A stretch of 34,634 bases of DNA, from positions 1,061,010 through 1,095,643 of the forward strand of contig BFEA01000205.1 in assembly GCA_003427395.1 (NCBI GenBank). Reading direction: 5' to 3'. The notes below the pieces were generated by a model. The model was not told the origin of the DNA and made no database searches. It saw only the letters and a program-made list of their open reading frames with translations. The stretch's first letter is position 1. Each line of letters opens with the position of its first letter. Below are positions 6,505 to 17,639 of this stretch, in pieces. The DNA comes from Chara braunii. Lineage: Eukaryota; Streptophyta; Charophyceae; Charales; Characeae. The translations under genes and the position numbers were made by a program.

Positions 6505-8237
6505 GGACCTCGTTAGACCCTCCTTGGAAATCCGATCTCTAGGAAATCCGCGTCGTTACACAGCGTCCTAATTCACCAAATTTCTTGAATGAATGTGAAA
6601 ACGCTCCCGAGAGATTTCCTTGGATTCCTCGGGATCCCCAGCCAAAACGTCCTTGGATTCAAGGGGTCCTCGTGAGGTCCCTTGGGTTCAAGCAACCGTG
6701 ATTGACGGAGTGTTCTGGAGCGAGCGCCGACAGGAAAATTGGGAATCGATGTTGGTGCATAGGTCGTCCGTGGTCCATTGGGCGGACATCATCACCGGCC
6801 TCCAGTACCCGATGCGCCCCCAACGGCCTTCCACCGTTACCGTTGGCGTGGAAATGCGTGGGGGTGGTTCTTCAGCTGCAAGGCGCTTCACGAAGCAGGG
6901 TCTTCCATGCGCGTGTCGCCGGCCGTGGTGTCCAATTGTCGAATTTTTTTATTTGTCTACAAGCGATGTTGAAGCACTGTTGGTCGATTGCAGACATCTG
7001 CCTAGCATGTTTTGTCGTCTATTGCCGGACACATTGATGCAAGCTTTGTTTGGTACACGCCTCGCACGCTGGGATTCATGGCAGACGTCCTCCAGCGGTT
7101 CCCGCTCGTGCTGCTGGCCACTCTTCTCCTGCTCCTTGCCGTGTTGTTCCACGTGTGCGTCGTTGTGCGGGGTCCTGGCAGCAGACAGAAACGACGAACG
7201 GTGAGGAAGACGACGATGGACAGGCGGGAAACCTCCAGCAGACAGCCGACGGGTGCCATTGACTACTCCACTGCGCAGCTTCTCCTTGTCGTAGGCCCCC
7301 GCCACGTCGTCAACCTGTCGGAGATCCTCCCATGTCCCTCCCATCCTTCTGCTCATCCACCATCTCGGCGTCGCCCGCATGATCACACCCGATGCCATGG
7401 CGCAACAGAATTGCAGAATGGATTCCGATAATGACACACAATCCGGTGCATCCATCACTTGTTGCATCAGATGCCTCTGCCTGCAAACGGACGATCTCAT
7501 CCTCAGGCGAGTTGTTGTTTTCTCAATGCGATAACGCATGGCGAAGACTGACACAGTTGCGACCACCATGTTTCTCTCCAATGTCGTTAATGCCTTCGCA
7601 CCACCTGGGAGCTCTCATTCCATTGTCAGGACTTGCACTGTGCAAGGACCCACCACTCGTTCGCCTGCCGGCGCCCTCACTGCACCTTCTGCATGTCGAT
7701 GGGTACCGCGCTCACACTTTCCACGTTTCGCGGAAGCATTACGTTCGCGCTAAGCTGTGACGGCCCGAAGAGCATGCAGAACACGAAGGCGACGGAGCAT
7801 GCATGCTATATCCCCCAACGTTCCAATGCCCTCCTTTTAAGCCATGGCCACCATCACTCCTCCGCACAGACGTTTCGCCCCAGTCTCCAGCCCAGCCGCC
7901 AAGACGCCTCACGCACGGATGTGTCACAACGGAGGGTTTAAAATTTGAAATTGGAATGGGGATGTTGGCGCCCTTTGTCTTCGCCAGCCCGGTAGGCCTC
8001 CCCGCCACTGCCACTGGACCACGCCCGATGACACACGGACATCCCAGCACGATGACGAACATCCACCCCCGCGGCCGCTTGTATGCGTATGAAATTGGCC
8101 GCTGGAGACCTCCAAGGATTTTCCTTGAAACCCATTGAATTAGGATGTGGTGTAACGACGACGCCGAAAACCGAAATTTTTTCCAAGGACTCCATCCTAA
8201 TTCCTAAGGATTTTCCAAGGAGGGTCTAACGAGGCCC
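6505..8237. mobile_element. Harbinger-like DNA transposon relic with long inverted termini (1.73 kb)
   Basis: The left end GGACCTCGTTAGACCCTCCT (6505 on) is matched in inverse orientation by the right end, which reads GGGCCTCGTTAGACCCTCCT from 8237 inward. Both continue TTGGAAA(A)TCC. A second inverted block, CGTCGTTACAC followed by TCCTAATTCA, lies at about 6551-6575 (left) and 8160-8136 (right), so the inverted termini exceed about 80 bp with drift. TIRs starting GGGCCTCGTT and the internal minus-strand fragment resembling HARBI1-type transposase point to PIF/Harbinger. The three-base target duplication expected for that superfamily is not evident, so the exact ends may be off by a few bases. 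Confidence 0.6.
6949..7581 (-). pseudogene. HARBI1-like transposase fragment
   Basis: This minus-strand frame contains PRWWMSRRMGGTWEDLRQVD followed by DV and then DKEKLR. That is the pattern I associate with the N-terminal part of plant HARBI1/PIF-type nucleases (RWWM-RR-GGTWEDL...DD...Y..KLRM). The sequence loses family character right after KEKLR and no DDE catalytic residues follow, so it would be an internally deleted, inactive derivative. It lies inside the inverted-repeat element at 6505-8237. The opposite strand at 7078-7170 encodes a short hydrophobic stretch (LVLLATLLLLLAVLFHVCVV) that may be a rearranged piece or chance. The identification is from memory of the motif, not from a search. 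Confidence 0.45.
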
Positions 8238-8305
8238 ATATTAGGGTTGTGCTCCACTGCAGTTCTTGGAAGAATTGTGGGCTCCCCTGGGTTTTTACAT
8301 TTTTT
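8238..8305 (+). repeat. Dispersed repeat Q, copy 1
   Basis: ATATTAGGGTTGTGCTCCAC followed by TGCAGTTCTTGGAAGAATTG and a GGGCTCC block is homologous to 20845-20910 (AATACTAAGGGTTGTGCTCC...). Both are about 60 bp or more and of unknown type. It directly abuts the right terminus of the Harbinger-like element. Confidence 0.5.
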
Positions 8306-9100
8306 TTCTCTTTCCCAAATTTAGGGCGGGAGGGAAGGACTCGGAAGGGGCGCGCGCTTCAGCGACGACTTGTGCACCTGCGTCGACACGCGGCTTGCCT
8401 TACACGCCTTTCTCCATAGCTATCCACTCCACCCACCGTGCGACGTGGTGGAGAGGACACAGGTGGATCACTACTCTGTGAGGTCCCACTTCCACGGAGG
8501 ATCCACCTATGTACCGGAGACCCCTTCCCCCGAGCTCGCTTGGCTAGCCATACCCATACTTACTCAGAACTCACGAGACCTACCAACGCGGCGTTCACGA
8601 AACGCCCCGCTACAGCGATGTATGAGTTAAGCGGTGAGGAATTTTATGCATTCACCATCATGATCCTCCTAGTGCGACGTCATCTCAACTCAGACACCTC
8701 GATCTTCTACAGGTCTCCTCTGGTGTGTCCATGCCCTATGCTCGCCTGTCTCCCCCAAGGTCAGCTTCTTCTTACCTTTTCTCTCCCGGACCCACCTACT
8801 ACCTTCTCAGTTTACTAAACCTAGGAAAAGACACGCTCCTACGTGAAACCTAAATTTTCCCTCATTTAGAAATTCCCGATATCCTTCTTTTTTCTTTTCT
8901 TGCTTTTCTTTTCTCTCTCTAATTCCGTCTTCACTTCACTCACAGGAGTACGTCAAGCATTGGCATTACCGAATATGCCGAAAGGACACTCGATCGATCC
9001 ATCATTCTAACCCGTCCCGGTAGCCTCAGACCATACCTCGCCCACCCTTTCGCTACAAATGGCGCACTATGCGATGTTCCATCTACGTAAGTCCCTATAG
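8306..9100. other. No supportable feature
   Basis: Mixed-composition sequence with overlapping small ORFs in several frames, none with a recognisable domain. A T/C-rich stretch lies at about 8885-8925. Nothing can be called with confidence. Confidence 0.5.
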
Positions 9101-10270
9101 TAAAAGTCTCGTCTTTTTCACTCCCTCCCTTCCTCCTCTCACATCCGAGGCCGTACCCCTTTCCCTCTGCTCCTCCTCCTCCCAATACAAACTCCCTTTT
9201 GTGATCTCCTCCCCCCACTCCCTTGCCACCTCCTGCCTCACTGACCCGACCACACCGTCTCTCCGCCCCCGCCCACACGCCTAGCCCTGATACAACCACC
9301 TGCCCACTCGATCCCCAGCCCCAACCACATCCCCGACCGCTTCCCATCCTGACCACATCTCCCAGCGAAAACGGTTCCCGTTGCAACCACCCTTACCACC
9401 CACCCCACACTCCCCATCCCCTACACCTCATCCACCTCACCCATCTGAACCTACCCCCCCTTGCCCCCCCCCCTGCCTACTGCAACCTCATTCGCCCACT
9501 TGCAGTCTATACCTATTCCTAGCAGGTTTAGTCGCACCACCCCTTCCTTTCTTCCCTGAATTCGTCTCCCTTCCCCCCTGATCCCGTCCCCGCCCTCCCA
9601 GTCCCCAACCTCCCACTCCCCCTTCCCCCCACTTCCCTCCACTTCACCCGCACCGACCCCGTCGACCTCCACCAGTTAGTCTGCCCTCGTTTTTGCTTAC
9701 CATACCGCCTACCCCACCCCGTTGTCCCGACCTCAGCACCCTTCCGCCCATCATCCGCCCGGTCCACACCTCCCCTCCGCCTATCTAGATCGTGCCGCCC
9801 CACCCCTTCTTCCCTGAATCCGTCCCCCGAGCCCGTCTATGCTGCCCCCGGCCCGACTTCGCCTACCACATCGCCTATTCAGATCACGTCGCCCTCCCCC
9901 AATACCCTGAATTCGTCGCCCTCCCCCCCGCTCCTGTCCCCGCCGCCTACCCAAATCCCGCACCCTCCCCATCCCCTAGCCCGCGACGCCAAGGTTCGAC
10001 CCAGCTCCCGCCATTCCACTTTCCTCGACCCTGTAAATCTTCAGTTTTTGAACCTTCCCTATCCCATACTCCACACTCCGCCTAACCCCTCCCGCCACCC
10101 CGACCTTATCCCATCTCCAGACCTCGTTCACCCACTAACAGACTATACCTACTCCCAGCAAGATCAGTCGCATCGCCCCGTTCTTTCTTCCCTGAATTCT
10201 TCTCTTTCCCCCACGATCCTGCCCCCCCTTCCCCGTCCCCCCCCCTCCCTTTCCCCCCCCCCCCCCCCCT

Positions 10271-10330
<60 letters not shown>

Positions 10331-11390
10331 TTCCCCCCACTTCACCCCCCCGACCCCGCCGACCTTCACCAGCCACTCTGCCCCCGACTTCGTTTACCGC
10401 GCCACCTACCCCACCCCGTCGTCCCGATTTCAACACCCGTCCGGCCATCATCCGCCCAACCCACACCTCTTCCTTGCCTTTCTGGATCGCGTCGCCCTGC
10501 CCCTCCGTGAACTCGCCGCAACTCCCCCGTCGATCCCGCTCCCGTCGCATACCCAGACCCAGTGAAGTCGCGCCCCCTCCCGCTCCCTCTTTCGCTCCAC
10601 CTACCTCGACCCCATCGACCTCCAGCAACGGAGCTACCCCCGCTCTCACTCGTCTAACCTCCTACCCTACCCTGCTGGCCTGACTACACTGTCCCTCCGG
10701 ATCACATCGCCCCCACCACACCTTCTCCCCTATGCCCATTCGGACTTCACCCAACATCATCCCCCGCTTTCCCGGCCCCCCATGTCAGGTTGGACACTCC
10801 TTCCTATACTCCTCTGATCAGCCTGCCCCCACTATTCCTCTGCTTACTCCGCCTGAGATGCCCGCCATCCACCTACTCTCCCCCATCGACTTCACCTATT
10901 AACCCTCTCTCCCCTGCGGCTACTCGGGCCTGGCCACTATTCCTCCCCGATCCCGCCCCCGCCACCTTCTCACACCTCCTCACTGATCCTCCCCACCTTA
11001 CGCTCGGACGGCTCCGCCCCCCGCCCACCCAAGCCTCGTCACAACTCCCCCCCATCCCATACTCGGACATCCCCAATCTCCCTCCACCCCTCTCGCCTAC
11101 CCCGTGCCAATCACCCCTCACCTCCTGGACCTTCCCCTACTCCCCCTACCTCGCCTCACCTCGGCTCCGTTCACCGGTTCATTCCGCCACCCACCCCATC
11201 CCAACCGCCCGCAGTATTGGACCTCCTCCCCTATCGGCCGCTCCCTCCGCACACCAGCCCTTTACTCCTCCTCCCCTCAGGCCCCCGCCGACCTACCATT
11301 CCCTTCGACCACAACCCCTTAGTCCTCCTCCCTCCCTCGCTTCCTCGTCACCTATCCTGTTTCGACCCATTTCCACGATTGTTATTATTG
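9101..11390 (+). repeat. C-rich region with duplicated unit of about 0.65 kb
   Basis: The plus strand is overwhelmingly C and pyrimidine for more than 2 kb. Within it a unit is duplicated in direct orientation. CTATACCTATTCCTAGCAGG with downstream TTTCTTCCCTGAATTCGTC (about 9508-9562) recurs at about 10142-10200. CCTACCCCACCCCGTTGTCC with CATCATCCGCCC (about 9709-9760) recurs at about 10405-10460. The GAATTCGTC and GATC(A/G)(C/T)GTCGCCC words also recur in between. A pure C-run of 59 bases lies at 10272-10330. Long Pro-rich (plus) and Gly-rich (minus) ORFs are composition artefacts. The position immediately before LINE ORF1 suggests 5' UTR or promoter monomers, but this is inference. Confidence 0.6.
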
Positions 11391-11767
11391 ATAAGTATCA
11401 CTATCACTCCTAATCTTGTTGTTACTTATAATGAGATTTTTTACCTTCAATTTAATTAACAATATCATTATTGCAATTAATATTCATTGATACTACATAT
11501 CATTTTATTCACTATTAATTTATTTCGGTTATTCATATTACTATATTCTCATTGAGATTATTACCCTCATTACCCTCTCCCCCTTAACCCTACCTCACTC
11601 GACCAGTAAGACAAATCCCCCCCCGCCACCCCCGCTGCCCCCTAAGGCCAACCCCTCCTCCTCCCTTCCCCCCCTCGCTCCCTCCGATCCACCACCCCCC
11701 TTCCCCTCACACCCCCTTCCCTGATGCCTCCTTATTTAGACACCGGTGAAGCTCGGATCCCAACAGA
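11391..11767. other. AT-rich then C-rich leader before LINE-1
   Basis: An abrupt AT-rich block (about 11385-11560, with TTATTATTG, ATTAATTT and similar) is followed by renewed C-rich sequence. A short mixed leader then reaches the ATG at 11768. No promoter element is certain. The block may be part of the LINE leader or an older insertion. Confidence 0.4.
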
Positions 11768-13926
11768 ATGGAACAGCCGAGGGCAAACCAAAACAAGGAA
11801 TCATCTTCTTCACAACAACACATCCCCCAGTATGAAATCCAACACCTGGCTAACATCATGAAAGGTTGGTTTTTGGATCATCAATCTCAGGACGTGTCAG
11901 AGTTCGTCGAGGCTCATTTTGACGAGGAAGAAGACTGCATCTTGATACACCCTAACCCAAACACTCAGAAAATTGGTGATGAATTATTGAAAAGGCTCTC
12001 AGTTGCCGTGATTTTCCAGGGTGAAACAAAGAACTGGTCGCAGGACAAAAAGACTGACTTGATTAGACACGTGGAAAACTCGCTGCTGTCAAACGACAGG
12101 CTGGAAACCCATCACGGCCTGGTGCACTTCGAAGGCATGGTCTCACTCTCGTATGTTGCCAAACTTGAAGATCCCAAAGTCTTTGAATGGCTGATCAAGA
12201 AAGAAAAGATGGAATTCTTTGAAAACAACAAGAAAAATTTCGTTCTCTTCAGACAATGGCTTCCTAAGAACGAATGGCAACAGAAAAGAGAAGAGGAAAA
12301 GAGAAACAACTACTGGATCATGGCTATGAGGTTCCCTATTGTGGCATCTGTCTTCATCCGGACAGGTATTGAATTGGTCTTGGGCGAGGTAATCAAGAAA
12401 TTCGAACCCATCAAACAACTAGATAACCCCAAATTAGCCAACCTGAAATTTGCTCTTCACCCGAGCGCAACGGAGAGATTCTGATCCAATATGAAAATGT
12501 GGACGGGAACATAATATCTCACTGCAGACCTGGTGGACAGCGATACCCCGTGGTGCACAAATTGCTTTCACTACAGACACCCCCAAGAAGAGTGTGTATT
12601 GTGCCCACGCTGTGACAGATGGGGACACGAAGCAGAGGAATGCAAACTACAGGTAGGGAATAGACAAAGACGGGAGCAAGCTGCAAACCGTTGGGACATG
12701 GCTCCCTCGACCAACCAGCAATCATCCCCTACATCTCGCACCAAATCCCAACCGGAACCCCCCACCAAGCGGAATACCTGGGAGAACTTCCAGTTCAAGG
12801 AAAAGGAACTGCAACGCACTCCTTTTCTAGGAACCGCAACAAAGTACCAGCGGATCAACGGGATGCAGCCCAAATCTCAAGCGCCCTCCCCTAGAGGGAA
12901 CACTTGGGGTACCAAAGGTAAGGGAGATCAGAAAAGGCAAGAAAATGACACCCGTCCTCCCCCATACCCGGTAGGGCACTACAGACCAGGTACTTGGAAC
13001 AGTGGAGGCCCTTCATCAATATATGAGAATCAACAGCTTCTCAGGTTAGAGAACAGACCCCCCAAAGGAGACGAGCACAACCGTGCAGGCCACCAATTGG
13101 CTTCACACAGTGGCTCAGCTCTGCGGTCCAGCCTCCTAGGAGGCATATCATTAGTGGACGCTGCCCCAGAAGCAGGCCTCCTAGGACAAGGCACTAACAC
13201 CTCCCAAGCTCCCCCTCCACCTGATGGCTTTTCCCCAGATCCTACCTCTCAATCACAGAAAAGGTTGAGGGCAAAAAAGAAGAGAATGAGCGAACAAGCG
13301 AGAGAAGTGGATCCCACGACTACAGGAACAACAAATGTGGTGGTTCCCCTTGTCTTCAAACACTGCAACCAAGGCCCCGCCCTCCTGATGCAACCTTTGC
13401 AGCAGGGGGAAGACCGCCTTCCATCAACCACGAGTCCCACCGCTCCAGATCTTCCAAACTTCACAAATGCGGCAGCTCAACTGTTGGACAAAAAGTTCTA
13501 TGTCAGACCAGTCCCTGGAGCACCAATTGGCTCTGTTAACAAACAAGGGGACTCGGGTATGACATACAGGATCCATGGCTTGTTTTAGCTGCATCTCAAA
13601 TACCCGGGATTGAGCCTCAGGTAGCCAACAAGGGCTTGTATTGGGCACCCCTGACTTGGTTCAAGAAAGGCAGTCACAAGGAGAAAAACTATGTCACCCT
13701 AGGTGATGGAATCAATGGCAAAATTGTAATAGAGCTCAATGATGCCTTTGCCAAGGAGAAATCTATATTCTTGAGATTCCTCAACGACGCTATGAAAGCC
13801 CCTTGGGACCCGTCTCAACAACTCCATCCGGGCAGCAGCACACTAGCCTCAGCCACGCCCATCCTCTCACTGCTCTCAGGGGCTCACATGGGCGCTCTCA
13901 GGGGCTCACATGGGCGCCATGAATGA
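11768..13926 (+). pseudogene. LINE-1 ORF1: RNA-binding gag-like protein with two zinc knuckles
   Basis: The first open part (238 codons from ATG 11768) starts with a polar Q/S-rich leader and continues with a charged domain typical of plant L1 ORF1 proteins. It ends in a stop at 12482 caused by a local frameshift; the next frame carries on with EILIQYENVDG. From about 12533 the original frame resumes with two perfect CCHC knuckles, CTNCFHYRHPQEEC and CPRCDRWGHEAEEC (each C-x2-C-x4-H-x4-C). A long Pro/Ser/Gln-rich tail follows to 13588. A third frame (about 13570-13926) holds a further continuation with LYWAPLTWFKKGSHKEKNYV and ends in a 22-bp tandem repeat of GGGGCTCACATGGGCGC. Such proteins coat LINE RNA for retrotransposition. 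Frame breaks make this copy inactive. Confidence 0.75.
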
Positions 13927-14655
13927 ACAGTAAACTTGTAGCTGCCTTGTGGAACATCAGGGGTCTTGTAGATAGGAATGGCAAATACAAAAGGTCTCGC
14001 CTAAAATCCTAGCTGCACTCGAACAGGGTATCCATTGCATTGATCCAAGAATCTAAACTCGATGAAGCAAGACTCTCCAACATGCCTAGATGGCGGGTCG
14101 GCCCACAGTTCTGGGCCCCTGCTCAGGACACCAGGGGCGGCACAGGGATCTTGATCCACCTCATACTTGAGGTTTGTATCAGAGAGTTTAATGTGGATCT
14201 GAATGGCCACTGGGCCTGGGTGACTCTACTCCTCAACAACAAACTCTGGGCTTTCATGTCTGTGTATGTGCCAGCAAACCACTCTTCAAAGATCCCCTTT
14301 CTTCAAGCACTCCCAAACGTGCTCCCACAGGTAGACTACATGGTAGTAGGGGGGGATTGGAATACAGTCCCTAACGAATCCCTAGACTCTTCCTCCCCTC
14401 TCTCTCATCCGGCTGAACAAGCTGCACTCTCAGACTTCCTGGCAGATAACGGTCTATTGGACCCATACCGTTTGGAACACTAAGATGAGATCATCTACAC
14501 TTGGTTTTCAACTAAGCCCAATCAAGACCAAACCTGCACTAACCGCAGATTGTATATCATATTCACATGCCAAGAAGCCCTTCAACACGTCTCAGGGGTA
14601 GAAATATGCACACACCCATTGTCTGATTACAAGCCGGAAAAAATCGAATTTTCCC
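13923..14655 (+). pseudogene. LINE-1 ORF2, endonuclease domain (APE type)
   Basis: An ATG at 13923 opens a frame with LVAALWNIRGL (N motif). It then has an in-frame TAG near 14007, ALIQESKL (catalytic E motif), a VYVPAN segment and VVGGDWNTVPNE (the GGDFN-type motif). After another stop at 14481 it continues to a NRR-YI segment and PLSDYKPEKIEF. The last motif is SDY where active enzymes normally have SDH, so a key histidine appears lost. This domain nicks target DNA for target-primed reverse transcription. Two stops, the H-to-Y change and a frameshift near 14655 show the copy is dead. Confidence 0.8.
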
Positions 14656-17551
14656 TTGGGCACCAAATAGTCCATGGACGAGGGTATTCAGACTCAGCAC
14701 GCACGTTCTAGAAGATCCAGGTATAGTGCCGTTTGTTTGGGACACGTGGGAAGACTGAAGAAACTCTGCTGACCTCTTCCCTGAGGAAGGAGAGTGGTTA
14801 GATAGAGGCCTCCGACTTATCTCAGGGCAACTAAATCTAATATCTCGAGTGGAGGCAGTCAACAGGAAATTTGCAGAGATAAAACTCAAAAGACAGATTG
14901 AGAAAGCTGATAATATCCCCAAAGACTCCTACTTCCAAGAAGAAGTCTGGAGACATAGAAGAACTACATGGTTACATGAATGGAAGAACCTACAAATTGA
15001 GAAATGTAGCCTACGGGACAAACACAAAGCTATTGATAAGATACTTCTCACGGACAAACTGAACAAGACTACATTCGCCCTTAATAAGAACAGTAGTTAT
15101 ACCTCCATTATCCATGAAGTCTCTCATCGATACGACCCGTCTCAACCTCCTGCTAAACAATCTCAACAGATTTGTGATTGCTTCAGAACCTTGTACAAAG
15201 ATCTACTAATTATTGAGAAGGCTGAAAACAAGCCAATAATAGCACCCCACTTAGAAAGAATCCTCCGGGACTCATCACACAGAACTCTCTCCGAGGAAGA
15301 AAAAGAACGGATCGAACAACCCATCTCCCTCCAGGAACTTATGGACAGTATCAAAAGTGTGGCCAAAGGAAAATACCCAGGACCCGATGGTTTCCATGTA
15401 GAATCTTACCTTCTTTTTTGGGACCTCCTAGCCCCGGATCTCCTGAGAGTCTTCAATGGTATTCTCCAAGAAGGCTCATTGGGGCCTCAAACAACAGAAG
15501 GAATCATTACTCTTCTATATAAGAAAGGAGACAAGAAGAATGTGAGGAACTATAGACCAATATCTCTTTTAAATGTCTCAGGCAAGATCTTGGCCAAAGT
15601 TCTGACAAGAAGAATCTCCTCTCTACTGACCAAACTGGTACACCCGGACAAGACATGATTTGTTCCAGGAAGGCAAATCCTTGATAATGTTATGACCATC
15701 TCCCAGGCTATTGACGTAATCAACACCAATAACCTGGATAAAGCCATTATCTTGATAGATTTTCAAAAGGCTTATGGCAGAGTCAACTGGGACTTTGTCC
15801 AAGCTGTCATAAAAAGAAAAGGCTTTGGTCCCAGATTCAGGCGAATGGTGAAAACTCTATACAGTGCTTCCTCAGGACGAATCTTGATAAATGGTTTCCC
15901 GTCAGCCCCATTCAAGGTGACTAGATCCCTAAGACAAGGTTGTCCCCTTGCCTCTTCTTTGTCATCCAAGCCGAAGTCCTGCTCAATATGGTTCATAATG
16001 ACAATCAATACATTGGCCTAAACTTGTCACCATCTATCAATATCACCATCTCTGCACTTGCCGATGACTTTACAGAAACTCGGTTGCCTCACTATCCGCC
16101 CTCAAAGAATGTTTGATCACTTATGAGCAGGCATCCGAAATAAGAGTTAGTTGGCAAAAAACGGTTGCCCTGACCCCAGACAGTTCCCCCTTGGTATTGG
16201 ATCTAGGGGCGTCAGTTAGATCACCCACAGAAGCAGAAAGATACCTAGGCATACAAGTATCATTCTACGATTGCAGTCATTCCTAGGCAGGATTGGTCGA
16301 AGAAAGGGTAAGAGATGCCTGTGTCAGATGGTCTAAAACCAAATTCCTTCCCCTCATGGGGAGGGCGATGGTGATCAATGCAACCATTTTTTCCACTATC
16401 TGGTATATCCTCTCCATACTAGGACTTACTTCCACAACGGATGCATCCATAGGAAGACTGGCTACCCGCTTCTTATGGAAGGGGGACTTAGAGATCCAAT
16501 CAGTTATCAGTAAAGTCTCATGGAAGAACATAACAACGAAGAAAAGAGAAGGAGGCTTGGGCATACTAGACCCAGAAATTCAAACCCGGACACTTCTAGA
16601 CAAATGGCCTGTTAGGGCCTTGACCAACAGAGAGAACCAATCATGGGTTACTCTTGCCCAATACACCCTAGCAAGACACTGAGAATTCTCTGACCTGGCT
16701 GCAGTATGGCATGCTTTGCTGATGCACCCATTTGTAACCCAGGACATCTTGGGCACTTGGAAACCCATTCTAAGGGAGTGGAGCAGAATGCTTCCCTTCA
16801 CCCTTGAAGAACCCACTTCCAAGGACGAGATTCTCAATACTCGATTATTCGAGAATCCCAACATACTCAATGCTGAAGGATCAACCTTCTCGGTGCGTAA
16901 AAGCACCGGTAACTTCGACAGAAAATGGATGCAAAAAGGCATATGGCTGGTAAAACATGTATGGGACACAAAACTGCAGATTGGAAAACAATAAATACCA
17001 TCCGCACTCAACTCCCACATCTGCGGAAAGTGGAACTGCACCTGTTGGAAATTCAAAACGCTATCCCCACCAAATGGTTGGACACTTTTAGGTCCCCCAC
17101 CCCATCTTTCCAGCCATTACAATGGATCAGAGACAGAAGACTACCTGCCACTATCTACAGAGTAGAAGAGATACTCGAAAACGGTACGGTCAACGCCACA
17201 AATTGGACCATCGTAAACCAAAAATTGGAACCTCTAGTAGGTACTACCCACCTACTTCAAAATACACAATGGAAGGAGGTGTCAATAACAATAACTAAAG
17301 ATCAGCAAGGGCTAGCCTCGTATATAGTCACCACAGGAGTTACATCGCCCCATGAATGGACTGTCGACCCAGAGAAGATTGAATGGACATGGACTGGCCA
17401 CATCGGTACAGTTACCAAGAACCCCCTGGTTGAGTACTCACCAAGGTTGGCTACAAACTCCACTCTGACAGTGCCTCCCAAATTTAGGGCTGGACCCCAC
17501 AGGCCCGCAGTAGCTTTGTGCCTGGAAAGCATCTGTCAGCATAAACCGTAG
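14656..17551 (+). pseudogene. LINE-1 ORF2, reverse transcriptase and downstream region
   Basis: RT motifs appear in order: GKYPGPDGFHVE, LLYKKGD, NYRPISLLNVSGK, FVPGRQILDN (preceded by an in-frame TGA at 15656), ILIDFQKAYGRVNWDF (first catalytic Asp kept) and LRQGCPLA. After a frameshift near 15955 come FVIQAEVLL and ALADDF, the catalytic DD box. Further frames at 16293-16682, 16716-16994 and 16925-17551 hold the post-RT region (VRWSKTKFLPLMGRAMVINA, KREGGLGILDPE and similar). At least five breaks are visible. The terminal zf-RVT knuckle is missing, so the element is 3'-incomplete; another LINE starts about 90 bases later. Confidence 0.85.
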
Positions 17552-17639
17552 CCGTCGGGAATGGGCAAGAGAAAAATGACTCCACCGCCATAAAAACTTT
17601 CCACACGTCCGCGGGCTATAATTCATCCATCCCAAACAT

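Noticed and set aside
10048-10683. Pro-rich 211-codon ORF and matching Gly-rich minus-strand ORFs in the C-rich region
   Set aside because: Explained entirely by the poly-C and CCN composition, with no non-repetitive conserved part.
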